Source of the DNA: Tichowtungia aerotolerans
GTDB lineage: Bacteria > Verrucomicrobiota > Kiritimatiellia > Kiritimatiellales > Tichowtungiaceae
Direction: 5' to 3'
NCBI RefSeq assembly: GCF_009905215.1
Contig: NZ_CP047593.1
Location: forward strand, 3,600,900-3,664,899
DNA length: 64,000 nt
Shown here: positions 44,106 to 53,684 of the stretch, piece by piece
Position numbering within the stretch: position 1 is the stretch's first letter
How the letters are laid out: every line of letters starts with the position of its first letter
Made by a program: the position numbers and the translations under genes
The notes under the pieces: generated by a model
Seen by the model: the letters and a program-made list of their open reading frames with translations, nothing else
Told to the model about the DNA's origin: nothing
The model's database searches: none

Positions 44106-46318
44106 GCCGGCACCTCAAAAATATGCCGGCCCTTTTCGACCTGACTCGTTCCGTTCGGCAGAATCACGGTGGCCGGCACAGGAGTCTCGAGCTCCATGGT
44201 CCAGCCACTGGATGTTTTTTTCCATTGATTGGAAATCCGGCCCTGAACAGAATCGTACGAGGCTTTTACATAGTCCAGCCGATCGGTGAAACACGGTACA
44301 ATCTCCAAGGTTTGGAAACCGGGCGATGCAGGCCGTATTCCCGCCAGCGATTCAAACATCCATTCGCAGACAGCTCCAAATGCGTAGTGATTGAAAGAGT
44401 TCATGCCGACATCACCGAAGCCGCCTTCTTCCGTCCAGCTGTTCCAGCGTTCCCAAATCGTGGTGGCTCCATTGTTGACTTCGTAAAGCCATGACGGATG
44501 GCCTTCATTCAAGAGGAGCTGAACTGCCAAATCACAGCGGCCCGCTTTGGTGAGCGCCGGACAAAGATAACCGGTACCGACAAACCCGGTCGTCAGATAA
44601 ACGTTGTGTTCTTCCAGACCCTGAAAAAGACAGTCCTTTGTTTTTTCCAGATCCTCACCGTCGAGCAGGTCCATGGCAATCGCGAGCGCACAGGCGGTCT
44701 GGGTTTTAACCGCAATTTCCGAACCTTGGAAAAATTCACAGCGGAACAGATCCCGGCTCTTTTCGGCTTCTGCCTCGAAGAAGATTCGGTCGTTCTCTTC
44801 ACCGATGGCTGCGGCCATTTCAGACATCAGGCGGGCGTCATAAGCGCGGTACGCCAGCCCGATCAGACGGGTCGGTGTTTCTGAATTAAAATGAAGCCAA
44901 TCGCCGAATGACTGGGCATTCGGTCCGTTATGACGGTTTTCATCGGTACAGATCAGTGCCATGAAGTTTTTCATCTGCGACCACCAGGGCCGAATAAATT
45001 CCGTATCGCCGTAGGCCTGCCAGAGAACATACGGGCAGATAATGCCGGCATCGGCCCATGCCGCACTGGCATAGCCAAGGCGCCCCATGAACGGAGCCAC
45101 ATCCGGATAGCCGCCGTCCGGGTGCTGGGCATCGTGCAGGTCCACCAGCCATTTTTTAAAGAACGACTGCACATCAGCCAGATAGGTGGCCGAACGGATA
45201 AACATCTGCGTGTCGCCGGTCCAGCCCAGACGCTCGTCGCGCTGCGGACAGTCGGTCGGCACGTCAAGATAGTTGCCACGGAAGCCCCATTGAATATTGC
45301 TGAACAGACGGTTGACTTTTTCGCTGGAACATTCAAACGATGCGGTTTCCTTCAGGCCGGACATCCAGACCACACCGCAGATCGTGTCAAGTGCCGGATC
45401 GCACCCGGCCGGAAGGCCTTCAACCTGAACATACCGAAACCCGTGGAAGGTGAAGCGCGGCTGCCAGATTTCCTCGCCGCCGCTGGCGATATAGCGATCA
45501 ATCGCTTTGGCAGAGCGCAGATTTTCCGTATAGACGCTTCCGTCGTCGTTAAGCATTTCACCATGGCGCAAAACAATCTCTGTCCCGGCGGGCACATCGA
45601 TTTTAAGTCGAGCAACGCCAACCATATTCTGGCCGAGATCAAAAACAAACACACCGGGGCTCGGCTCGCTGACGCTTTGCGCCGGAAGCTCCGCAATAGT
45701 TCGAATCGGCTCCCCGGGATACGGCTCAATGGATTCCGGAAGGCGCTCGTCGCCTTCGCGAAGAACACTCACAGGTTTCCACTTAGAACCATCAAAATCC
45801 GGAGTATCCCATCCGGAAATCTCTTTTCGGGAATCATATGTTTCTCCCATGAGCAGGTCCGCCTGCGAAATCGGACCCAAAGCCCCTTTCCATTCCGGGC
45901 TCGTTCGAATGGTTTCAAACGTTCCATCTTCATATTCCAGCACCAGCTCACAGGAAAACCACGCATCATGCCCATAGTAGCCCCGGTCGCCAAACGGCCC
46001 GAAAAATCCGGCGAACCAGCCCGGCGCCACCAACGCACCCAGCACATTTTTCCCGGGAACAATGCGGTCTGAAACATCAAACGAGTGGACATAAACCCGC
46101 TTGCGGTAATCCGTCCAGCCCGGCGGCAGATGAATATCATCAACGGAATCTCCATTCAGGCGCAGTTCAAAAACCCCCAAGGCGGTTGCATGAATAGTTG
46201 CCGCACGAACCGCCCCACACACATCAAAGTCCATTCTCAGCAGAGGAGCACCATCTCCCCACCGAAGACGAATCCAGTCATTTTCCCACTTCTCAAACGA
46301 TCTCTCTTTCAAACTCAT
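44102..46318 (-). CDS. Alpha-L-rhamnosidase (GH78 family)
   Basis: 738 residues with GGCGAGG before the ATG and no signal peptide, so probably cytoplasmic. An N-terminal sandwich (LRLNGDSVDDIHLPPGWTDY, YVHSFDVSDRIV, then YEDGTFETIRTSPEWKGA) is followed by a concanavalin-like domain and the (alpha/alpha)6 barrel with DCPQRDERLGWTGDTQMF, DGGYPDVAPF and NNGATTIWERWNSW, which are the acidic active-site regions of GH78. It removes terminal alpha-L-rhamnose. As the first gene after the divergent regulator, it defines the locus as rhamnose-related. Three palindrome copies lie in it. Confidence 0.93.
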   Translation of the reverse strand: MSLKERSFEKWENDWIRLRWGDGAPLLRMDFDVCGAVRAATIHATALGVFELRLNGDSVDDIHLPPGWTDYRKRVYVHSFDVSDRIVPGKNVLGALVAPGWFAGFFGPFGDRGYYGHDAWFSCELVLEYEDGTFETIRTSPEWKGALGPISQADLLMGETYDSRKEISGWDTPDFDGSKWKPVSVLREGDERLPESIEPYPGEPIRTIAELPAQSVSEPSPGVFVFDLGQNMVGVARLKIDVPAGTEIVLRHGEMLNDDGSVYTENLRSAKAIDRYIASGGEEIWQPRFTFHGFRYVQVEGLPAGCDPALDTICGVVWMSGLKETASFECSSEKVNRLFSNIQWGFRGNYLDVPTDCPQRDERLGWTGDTQMFIRSATYLADVQSFFKKWLVDLHDAQHPDGGYPDVAPFMGRLGYASAAWADAGIICPYVLWQAYGDTEFIRPWWSQMKNFMALICTDENRHNGPNAQSFGDWLHFNSETPTRLIGLAYRAYDARLMSEMAAAIGEENDRIFFEAEAEKSRDLFRCEFFQGSEIAVKTQTACALAIAMDLLDGEDLEKTKDCLFQGLEEHNVYLTTGFVGTGYLCPALTKAGRCDLAVQLLLNEGHPSWLYEVNNGATTIWERWNSWTEEGGFGDVGMNSFNHYAFGAVCEWMFESLAGIRPASPGFQTLEIVPCFTDRLDYVKASYDSVQGRISNQWKKTSSGWTMELETPVPATVILPNGTSQVEKGRHIFEVPA

Positions 46319-46341
46319 AAAAACCTCGCCCCTTCAGGTAC

Positions 46342-46355
46342 TGTAAACAGTTTCA
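46342..46355. promoter_or_regulatory. Candidate LacI-type operator near the GH78 start
   Basis: TGTAAACAGTTTCA is an imperfect palindrome of LacI-family type, 23 bp upstream of the rhamnosidase ATG. It shares TGTAAAC/GTTTCA half-sites with the second candidate at 46489. Likely target of the adjacent regulator; not proven. Confidence 0.5.
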
Positions 46356-46488
46356 TTTATATACCTCTTACCGAAATGGTCAAGAAACAAGATATCAAAA
46401 AACATATAAACAGTGTGTATAAGGCTAGATTCAATACATTTTACAGCTTGCCATCAAAACCGTTCTGTGCGTATTTTTCCGTTAAAGA

Positions 46489-46507
46489 TGAAACGTTTAC
46501 AGTAAAC
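46489..46507. promoter_or_regulatory. Candidate LacI-type operator near the regulator start
   Basis: TGAAACGTTTACA (46489-46501) has the central CG and near-palindromic arms of LacI-family operators. It overlaps the perfect 13-bp palindrome GTTTACAGTAAAC (46495-46507). It sits 25-43 bp before the regulator's ATG, which fits autoregulation. Confidence 0.55.
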
Positions 46508-46531
46508 TTTTCACAGGAATAAGGATAAGGA

Positions 46532-47620
46532 ATGGCAGTCAAAGGAAAAAAGAGAAAACGCACAAGCACCCGGGTTACCCTGGAGGATATCGCCCGTTAC
46601 TGCGATGTCAGCAAAGCAACCGTTTCGCGTGTATTAAATGATCATCTGAACGAATTTCCCGTTTCAGACGAAATGATTACCCGGGTCAAAAATGCCGCCA
46701 CGCAACTGGGATACCGCCCCAACCGACTGGCCCGCGCCATCCGGAACCAGAGGACCAATCTCATCGGACTTTCTTTTATCCACATTGACTACCAGCACCT
46801 CAGCACCGACCAAATTGCCTATGAAAACCAGGTAATGGGCCAGTTTTCCAACATCATCCTGTCACATCCCGGATTTAAAGATTACGACCTCGTCATTCAC
46901 GACCGCATCGAATCTGCAGATCATCCGTTAAAGGAACGCGATTTCAAATCAGATCTGCTGGAAGGAATGATTTATCTCACCCCCTCCGATACCCATCGCG
47001 AATTTCTCGACATTGCCTCTAAAGAGTTTCCGATTGTGCTGCTCGGCCAAACCGAAGAGTCCGAAAAGAAGGTTCCCTGCATCGACATCAACAACCGTAA
47101 AATGGCACAGAAAGCAGTCGAGCACCTGATTGAAACCGGATGCAGGAACATCCTGATTCTCATCCCGGAAAAGCTTCAGCATATCAGCTGTATTCAGGAC
47201 CGAATCAAAGGCTACAATGATGCTTTAACCAAAAACGGCCTGCCAAAACCCGAAGAATTCGTACGCACCGTCCGCAGTCTGAAAGAAAATGTAGAAGCAT
47301 TTTTTAAACAGTTGCGCTGTCTGGATGAAATCGATGCGATTTTCTGCCCGTCTGATGAATTGGCAGCCCTGTGCATCGCTCCTCTGCAATCTCTGGGGAA
47401 GAAAATCCCGGAAGACATTTCGCTGTGCGGATTTGATGACATGCCCGCCGCCCAGCACACGACGCCTCCGATTACAACCGTCCGACGTCCTGTCGACAAG
47501 CAGGCTCACGCAGCAATTGACCTGCTGCTGAAAATCCTCAAAAAAGAAACCCCCTACGAGCCGGGCTTCCATGAGATTGAAACCGAACTGATCATCCGTA
47601 AGTCCACAGTTAAAGACTGA
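46532..47620 (+). CDS. LacI-family transcriptional regulator
   Basis: A 362-residue repressor-type protein. The DNA-binding head RVTLEDIARYCDVSKATVSRV (given in two pieces: TLEDIARYCDVSK, ATVSRVLNDH) with the hinge YRPNRLARAIRNQRT is at about 15-70; the rest is a periplasmic-binding-protein-like sugar sensor (LIGLSFIHID, FPIVLLGQTEE, ICGFDDMP-like LCGFDDMPAAQHT). It is transcribed away from the sulfatase/rhamnosidase operon, with two palindromic operator candidates in the shared 213-bp region. It probably senses a locus-specific sugar. AAGGA precedes the ATG. Confidence 0.93.
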   Translation: MAVKGKKRKRTSTRVTLEDIARYCDVSKATVSRVLNDHLNEFPVSDEMITRVKNAATQLGYRPNRLARAIRNQRTNLIGLSFIHIDYQHLSTDQIAYENQVMGQFSNIILSHPGFKDYDLVIHDRIESADHPLKERDFKSDLLEGMIYLTPSDTHREFLDIASKEFPIVLLGQTEESEKKVPCIDINNRKMAQKAVEHLIETGCRNILILIPEKLQHISCIQDRIKGYNDALTKNGLPKPEEFVRTVRSLKENVEAFFKQLRCLDEIDAIFCPSDELAALCIAPLQSLGKKIPEDISLCGFDDMPAAQHTTPPITTVRRPVDKQAHAAIDLLLKILKKETPYEPGFHEIETELIIRKSTVKD

Positions 47621-48874
47621 TTACCCGTACAGCCTGCCAACCTCTTCAGCAATAACCTGTACACCTTGCCGAACCACGGCATCGTCCTGAGCATAGGTAA
47701 CCCGAATACATTCATTTTTGTGCGCCCAGTCATCATTTTCCAGCCCTGGAAAGAAGTGATGTCCAGGAATAACCAGAGTATTGCGGGCTTTAAGCCGCTC
47801 ATACAACGCGGCACTGCCGCCCGGAAGACCTTCAAACCACAACCACAGGAAAATAGCCCCTTCCGGTTTATGAATCCGGAAAGGAACAGACTCCGGAATC
47901 TCTTCACAGAACCATTCCAGCACCTGCTGCGCCTTGCGCTGATAAAACGGTCCAATCAGATCCCGGCTGACCCGCATAATCTCTTTACTGCGCACCAGGT
48001 CCATTGCAAACCGTGCCCCCAATCCGCCGGGAGCCAGACACATAATTCCGTTAATATCCCCAATAGCCGCGGCAATCTCCTTGCGGGCAACCACAATCCC
48101 TGTGCGAAGATTGGGCAGCCCGAACTTGGACAGGCTCATGCAGACCACCGTATTTTCGTTCCACAGCGGCTGAGCTTCCGTATAAATAATATTCGGGAAC
48201 GGCGTTCCATAGGCGTTGTCAATAATCAGCGGAATATCCCGCTCTCTTGCCAGCATATCGAGATGTCGCAACTCGTCATCCGTCAGCATATTGCCGGTCG
48301 GGTTGGTGGGCCGCGAGACGCAGATCGCTCCGATCTCGTCGCCGATCTCCAAGGTTTGAAAATTGACATGATATTTAAACAGCCGGTCGCCGAGCAGTTC
48401 AATAGATGGTCGCTTTGCCGCAAAAAAATCATCCGACAGCCCGGCATCGGCATAACCGATATATTCCGGAGTCAGCGGAAAAAGAATTTTCTTTTTTGAT
48501 CCATCCGGCATCTCTCCGGCAAACAGATTAAACAGGGAAAAAAATGCGCTTTGACTGCCGTTGGTCAGCGCAATATTTTCAGGACCGATATCCCACCCGA
48601 ACGATTCCCGCAGCATTTCGGCCAGAGCATCAACAAACGCAGCATTTCCGCGGGAGCCGTCATAATTCCCGATCATCGACTCAAAGGCCCCGGACTCCGC
48701 AAGGATGGATTCCATCCTCTCCCGAAAGATTTTCTGAACCTCGGGAATATGAGCCGGATTCCCTCCCCCCAGCATCAGCATATCTCCGCCGGCCATCGCC
48801 GCACCCAGATCATCCATCAACTGCGTAATCCCCGCTCCGCGGGTAAACTTCTGACCGAATTTTGAAAGTTTCAT
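47621..48874 (-). CDS. avtA: Valine--pyruvate aminotransferase-like, PLP fold type I
   Basis: A 417-residue aminotransferase, the same length as E. coli AvtA. N-terminal MKLSKFGQKFTRGAGITQLM and LMLGGGNPAHIPEV are AvtA-like. SRPTNPTGNML binds cofactor/substrate, DNAYGTPFP positions the PLP ring, and SLSKFGLPNLRTG contains the lysine that would form the Schiff base. It exchanges amino groups between valine and pyruvate in the named family. Its stop is directly next to the stop of the LacI gene (tail-to-tail). Two palindrome copies lie in it (47737, 48346). Function is assigned by family; specificity is not tested. Confidence 0.82.
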   Translation of the reverse strand: MKLSKFGQKFTRGAGITQLMDDLGAAMAGGDMLMLGGGNPAHIPEVQKIFRERMESILAESGAFESMIGNYDGSRGNAAFVDALAEMLRESFGWDIGPENIALTNGSQSAFFSLFNLFAGEMPDGSKKKILFPLTPEYIGYADAGLSDDFFAAKRPSIELLGDRLFKYHVNFQTLEIGDEIGAICVSRPTNPTGNMLTDDELRHLDMLARERDIPLIIDNAYGTPFPNIIYTEAQPLWNENTVVCMSLSKFGLPNLRTGIVVARKEIAAAIGDINGIMCLAPGGLGARFAMDLVRSKEIMRVSRDLIGPFYQRKAQQVLEWFCEEIPESVPFRIHKPEGAIFLWLWFEGLPGGSAALYERLKARNTLVIPGHHFFPGLENDDWAHKNECIRVTYAQDDAVVRQGVQVIAEEVGRLYG

Positions 48875-48912
48875 AGCGTAAAGTATGATGTGAAACGGTC
48901 CTTCATATCAAT

Positions 48913-48937
48913 AAAAACGCCCCGCTTATGCGAGGCG
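48913..48937 (-). terminator. Rho-independent terminator on the minus strand
   Basis: Read on the minus strand: CGCCTCGC-ATAA-GCGGGGCG, an 8-bp stem with one G-U, followed by five T. No gene ends close by on this strand; the nearest is the exonuclease, 224 bp upstream. This suggests a long 3' UTR or an independent small RNA. Confidence 0.7.
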
Positions 48938-49075
48938 CCCGTTGGAGAGCAAACCTGTGGCGAACAAGCCGTCCACAGAGCGACTGCCGAAAACCAATGA
49001 CGATCTGCATTTTGTTGAACCAATTCGCATGATCCGCAGTTATACAATCCGACTGCTGCGCCTCCGATGTTCGGA

Positions 49076-49114
49076 CAATGGTTAAGAGGAGGATCAGCCT
49101 CCTCTTAACCATTG
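49076..49114. repeat. Perfect 17-bp inverted repeat with 5-base loop
   Basis: CAATGGTTAAGAGGAGG / CCTCCTCTTAACCATTG around ATCAG. It is not followed by a T-run on either strand, so it is not a simple terminator. It is the strongest hairpin seen outside IS ends in the window. Confidence 0.95.
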
Positions 49115-49160
49115 GAACAATCCGTGCTTTTCTTTGCAACAGACTCCCACAGTTTGGAAA

Positions 49161-49724
49161 TCAAACTTCCAGATTTCCCCAGCCCGGCTGTACAAGCAGG
49201 TGCTCCAGCAGCACCGCGCAGGCAACCGCGTCGTAGAGAGCATCATGCGGCCTGCCGCGCGGGCAAAGCTCACACACCCGGGGCATCAGGTTCAATCCTG
49301 CAATCAAATCCTCCAGTTTATGCGACGGCGCACCGGGCCAGGCCTGCCGCGCCAGCTTCAGCGTGTCCACCCACGGCCCAAAGCGGTGCATCGGCGCCAT
49401 CTGCCGCAAAAACTTTTTCTCTACAGCCACATTGTGCGCCACAAGAGGCCGACCGGTGACCCGCGACTCCATGGTTTTCCAAACCCTGGAAACTTCCGGA
49501 GCTGCCGCGATTTCATCGCGCCGCTTGTGATGATCACCCGGAGCATAGGCATTGAACGGACGGTTGGCATCCACCCGGATCAGGCTTTCGAACGCGCTGT
49601 CCGGCGCAATCCGTCCGTTTTTCAGAGCCACCGCGCCGATCTGCCACGGCTCCGTATCAAACCCCGGCACAGAACCGGTCGTTTCAAAATCGAGCACCGT
49701 TAATGTTGTTTCGCAAATCAGCAT
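49161..49724 (-). CDS. DnaQ-like 3'-5' exonuclease (DEDDh family)
   Basis: A 187-residue protein like the exonuclease domain of DNA polymerase III epsilon. Motif I is LDFETTGSVPGFDTEPWQIG, motif II region is VAHNVAVEKKFL, and motif III is HDALYDAVACAVLL with the H and D. In motif II the usual HNxxFD aspartate is replaced: the sequence reads HNVAVEKKF, with Glu near the expected place. This may be a tolerated change or weaken the second metal site. Single gene, probably ending at the terminator at 48913 or earlier. A palindrome copy is at 49476-49492. Confidence 0.85.
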   Translation of the reverse strand: MLICETTLTVLDFETTGSVPGFDTEPWQIGAVALKNGRIAPDSAFESLIRVDANRPFNAYAPGDHHKRRDEIAAAPEVSRVWKTMESRVTGRPLVAHNVAVEKKFLRQMAPMHRFGPWVDTLKLARQAWPGAPSHKLEDLIAGLNLMPRVCELCPRGRPHDALYDAVACAVLLEHLLVQPGWGNLEV

Positions 49725-49763
49725 CGGGACATCATGCCCGAACCCAACTGAAGCCGCGAATAC

Positions 49764-49795
49764 AAAAAAGCTCCGCCGGAAAAATCCGACGAAGC
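49764..49795 (-). terminator. Rho-independent terminator after pgi
   Basis: On the minus strand GCTTCGTCGGA-TTTT-TCCGGCGGAGC (11 bp with two G-U pairs) is followed by six T. It lies 24 bp after the pgi stop. Confidence 0.88.
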
Positions 49796-49818
49796 CCTTT
49801 GATCAAACCAGGATCACG

Positions 49819-51429
<1,611 letters not shown>

Positions 51430-51560
51430 AAAATTTCTCCGGTTTAAATTGAGCGAAAAACCATAACGGGCTGTCTGAAAAGCACAAACTCAAAAATCAG
51501 GTAAACTCGCAGAACCCGAAACTTGTTTCGCCCCCCGCCTCTGCTACAATTTCTTCCTAT

Positions 51561-53684
51561 ATGTACAATTTAAAACACTACCTTCTGCTCCCGCTGATTC
51601 CGGCCCTTCTCTGCTCCTGCGCGGAGGAAAACAAGCCGGAACAGAACACCTCCGCCCCGGTCGTGGAAAAAATACCGCTGCCGATCAAACGGATTGCATC
51701 CCGGGTAGCAGACCGGCTCCCGCACACGCACCTGAACAGGATGCCGTTCAATGATTCGATTGCCACCAATGCCCTGATGCTGTTTATCGATTCATTTGAT
51801 TTTGACCACTCTTACTTTCTGGCCTCCGACATCGAAGAATTTCAGCAAAGTGCCACCCAGCTCGACGATCAGGTCCGCAACGGCGACATATCGTTCTCGA
51901 GTCTGATCGTCGACCGTTTTAAAGATCGCGTCACCAACCGGGTCGCCTACGTAAACCAGCTTCTCGACGAAGGCTTCGACCTCTCCATTGACGAATCCTA
52001 CCGATGGAAACGCGATGATGCACCGTGGCCGAAGGGCGAAGCGGCATGGGATGAACTGTGGCGCAAAAAAATTAAAAACGAGTATGTTGGACGCATCGCG
52101 ATGAAGGAAATTCCGGAACCGGAAGCAAAAAAAGCCGACACAAAAGATCTGGAAGAAGAGAATTTGACCGAAGACGAAATGCTCGAACCCGACGAATTCA
52201 TTCGCGAACGCTACAAACAGTTCCAGCTGATGGTTCAGAACAATTTTGATGAAGAAGCCGTTCTGGAACGCTACCTCAGCGCATTCACACAAAGCTACGA
52301 CCCGCACAGTGCCTACCTTTCTCCGCGCGGTGTAGAAGACTTCGACATTCATATGAGCCTCTCTCTGGTCGGCATCGGCGCAATGCTCCGCAGCGAAGAT
52401 GGAGCCGCCGAAATCACCAAAATTATTCCCGGCGGCCCCGCGGAAGCCGACGGCCGCCTCAAGCCGGGCGACAAGATTATTGCCGTAGCACAGGGCAAAG
52501 AAGAGCCCGTCAGCATTTTGTACTGGCCGCTCAGCAAAGCCGTACGGCTCATCCGAGGCGAAAAAGGAACAGAAGTGGTCCTCACCATTATTCCCGCTGA
52601 AGACAAGACCGGAACCCGCACAAAAAAACTGGCCCTGATCCGCGACGAAGTGAAACTGGAAGAACAGGCCGCAAAAAGCGAGGTGTATGACAACATCGGA
52701 ACCAATGCGCTGCCCGTCCGCCTCGGCGTTATCACCCTTCCTGAATTTTATGCCGACTTCGCCGGCGCCCGAAACGGCAAAGATGACGTGCGCCGCAGCT
52801 CAGTTGATGTCCGCAACATCCTTAATCAGTTTGCAACCAATGATGTCGACGGTGTCATTCTTGACCTGCGCAACGACGGCGGCGGATCGCTCACAGAAGC
52901 AATCGACATTGCCGGGCAGTTCATTCCTCTGGGACCGGTCGTGCAGGTGCGTGAACAGCGCGGCGTAGCGGTCCTGCCGGACGGCGACCCAACCACCGTA
53001 TATGCGGGCCCCCTGATCGTCCTTGTAAACCGGACCAGCGCATCGGCCTCCGAAATTGTCGCCGCAGCCCTGCAGGATTACGGCCGCGCCGTCATTGTTG
53101 GAGACAGCAAAACCCATGGGAAAGGAACCGTACAGACCGTATTGCCCCTGTCCCGCCTGAGCGATGATTTAGGCTCTCTGAAAGTCACCACCGCCGGGTT
53201 CTACCGCATTGCCGGCGGCTCCACACAGTTGCGCGGGGTCACTCCGGACATCGTGCTTCCCTCTCTCTTCGACTCGCTGGAAATCGGCGAAGAATTTCTT
53301 CCCAATGCGCTGCCGTGGTCGCAGGTGCAAAGCGCCTACTACCGCCCATGGCGCAATTCGGTCAAGCCGCTGCTCCCCGAACTGCAGATCCGCTCCCAGG
53401 AACGGATGAGAGACAACCCGGAGTTCAGAACCTTCATGGCCCGTCGCGAGCGCCTGCGCGAACGAATGGAAACACCGACCGTTTCGCTGAAGCTGTCCAA
53501 GCGAGTAGATGAGATTCTTGCTGAACAGGAACTGGAAAACCTTCAGGACAGCATGGTCGAAACAGATAACGGCGAAGACAAAAAAGAAGAGGACCCCATT
53601 CTGGATGAAGCCCTCCGGATCCTGACCGACCTGACTGAACTTTCCTCAGGCGGAACGGTCGCTGCCGATATTCAGCGGCCGTGA
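51561..53684 (+). CDS. prc: Carboxy-terminal processing protease (S41, Prc/Tsp type)
   Basis: A 707-residue protease with a lipoprotein signal (LLPLIPALLCSCAEENK), so probably anchored in the cell envelope. An N-terminal helical region (about 40-240, SYDPHSAYLSPRGVEDF) is followed by a PDZ domain (about 260-350, MSLSLVGIGAMLRSEDG, GGPAEADGRLKPGDKI) and the S41 core: LDLRNDGGGSLTEAIDIAG, VNRTSASASEIVAAALQD with the nucleophile Ser, and VGDSKTHGKGTVQTV with the general-base Lys. A C-terminal DUF3340-like helical end is present. It trims or degrades periplasmic proteins from their C-termini. Its 3' end overlaps the convergent mscS-like gene by 39 bp. Confidence 0.93.
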   Translation: MYNLKHYLLLPLIPALLCSCAEENKPEQNTSAPVVEKIPLPIKRIASRVADRLPHTHLNRMPFNDSIATNALMLFIDSFDFDHSYFLASDIEEFQQSATQLDDQVRNGDISFSSLIVDRFKDRVTNRVAYVNQLLDEGFDLSIDESYRWKRDDAPWPKGEAAWDELWRKKIKNEYVGRIAMKEIPEPEAKKADTKDLEEENLTEDEMLEPDEFIRERYKQFQLMVQNNFDEEAVLERYLSAFTQSYDPHSAYLSPRGVEDFDIHMSLSLVGIGAMLRSEDGAAEITKIIPGGPAEADGRLKPGDKIIAVAQGKEEPVSILYWPLSKAVRLIRGEKGTEVVLTIIPAEDKTGTRTKKLALIRDEVKLEEQAAKSEVYDNIGTNALPVRLGVITLPEFYADFAGARNGKDDVRRSSVDVRNILNQFATNDVDGVILDLRNDGGGSLTEAIDIAGQFIPLGPVVQVREQRGVAVLPDGDPTTVYAGPLIVLVNRTSASASEIVAAALQDYGRAVIVGDSKTHGKGTVQTVLPLSRLSDDLGSLKVTTAGFYRIAGGSTQLRGVTPDIVLPSLFDSLEIGEEFLPNALPWSQVQSAYYRPWRNSVKPLLPELQIRSQERMRDNPEFRTFMARRERLRERMETPTVSLKLSKRVDEILAEQELENLQDSMVETDNGEDKKEEDPILDEALRILTDLTELSSGGTVAADIQRP

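Larger units (their letters stand above)
48913..49140 (-). ncRNA. Candidate structured non-coding RNA or long 3' UTR
   Basis: About 225 bp without a credible ORF. It contains a perfect 17-bp stem with a 5-base loop (49076-49092 / 49098-49114), a CTGTGG...CCACAG stem near 48954-48977, and a terminator at 48913-48937. This density of structure is unusual for an ordinary intergenic gap. I compared it from memory with 6S, SRP RNA, tmRNA and RNase P and saw no match. It could also be simply the 3' UTR of the exonuclease gene. The 5' end is a guess. Confidence 0.35.

Noticed and set aside
42363-44144. A 593-codon plus-strand ORF antisense to the GPH transporter
   Set aside because: It mirrors a strong membrane-protein gene, has no family motif, no ribosome site, and the composition of an antisense frame. 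Similar long antisense frames at 25268-26128, 32980-34071 and 44930-46072 were rejected for the same reason.
48913-49140. 6S RNA, SRP RNA, tmRNA or RNase P in the structured gap
   Set aside because: None of the signature sequences of these RNAs could be found on either strand.
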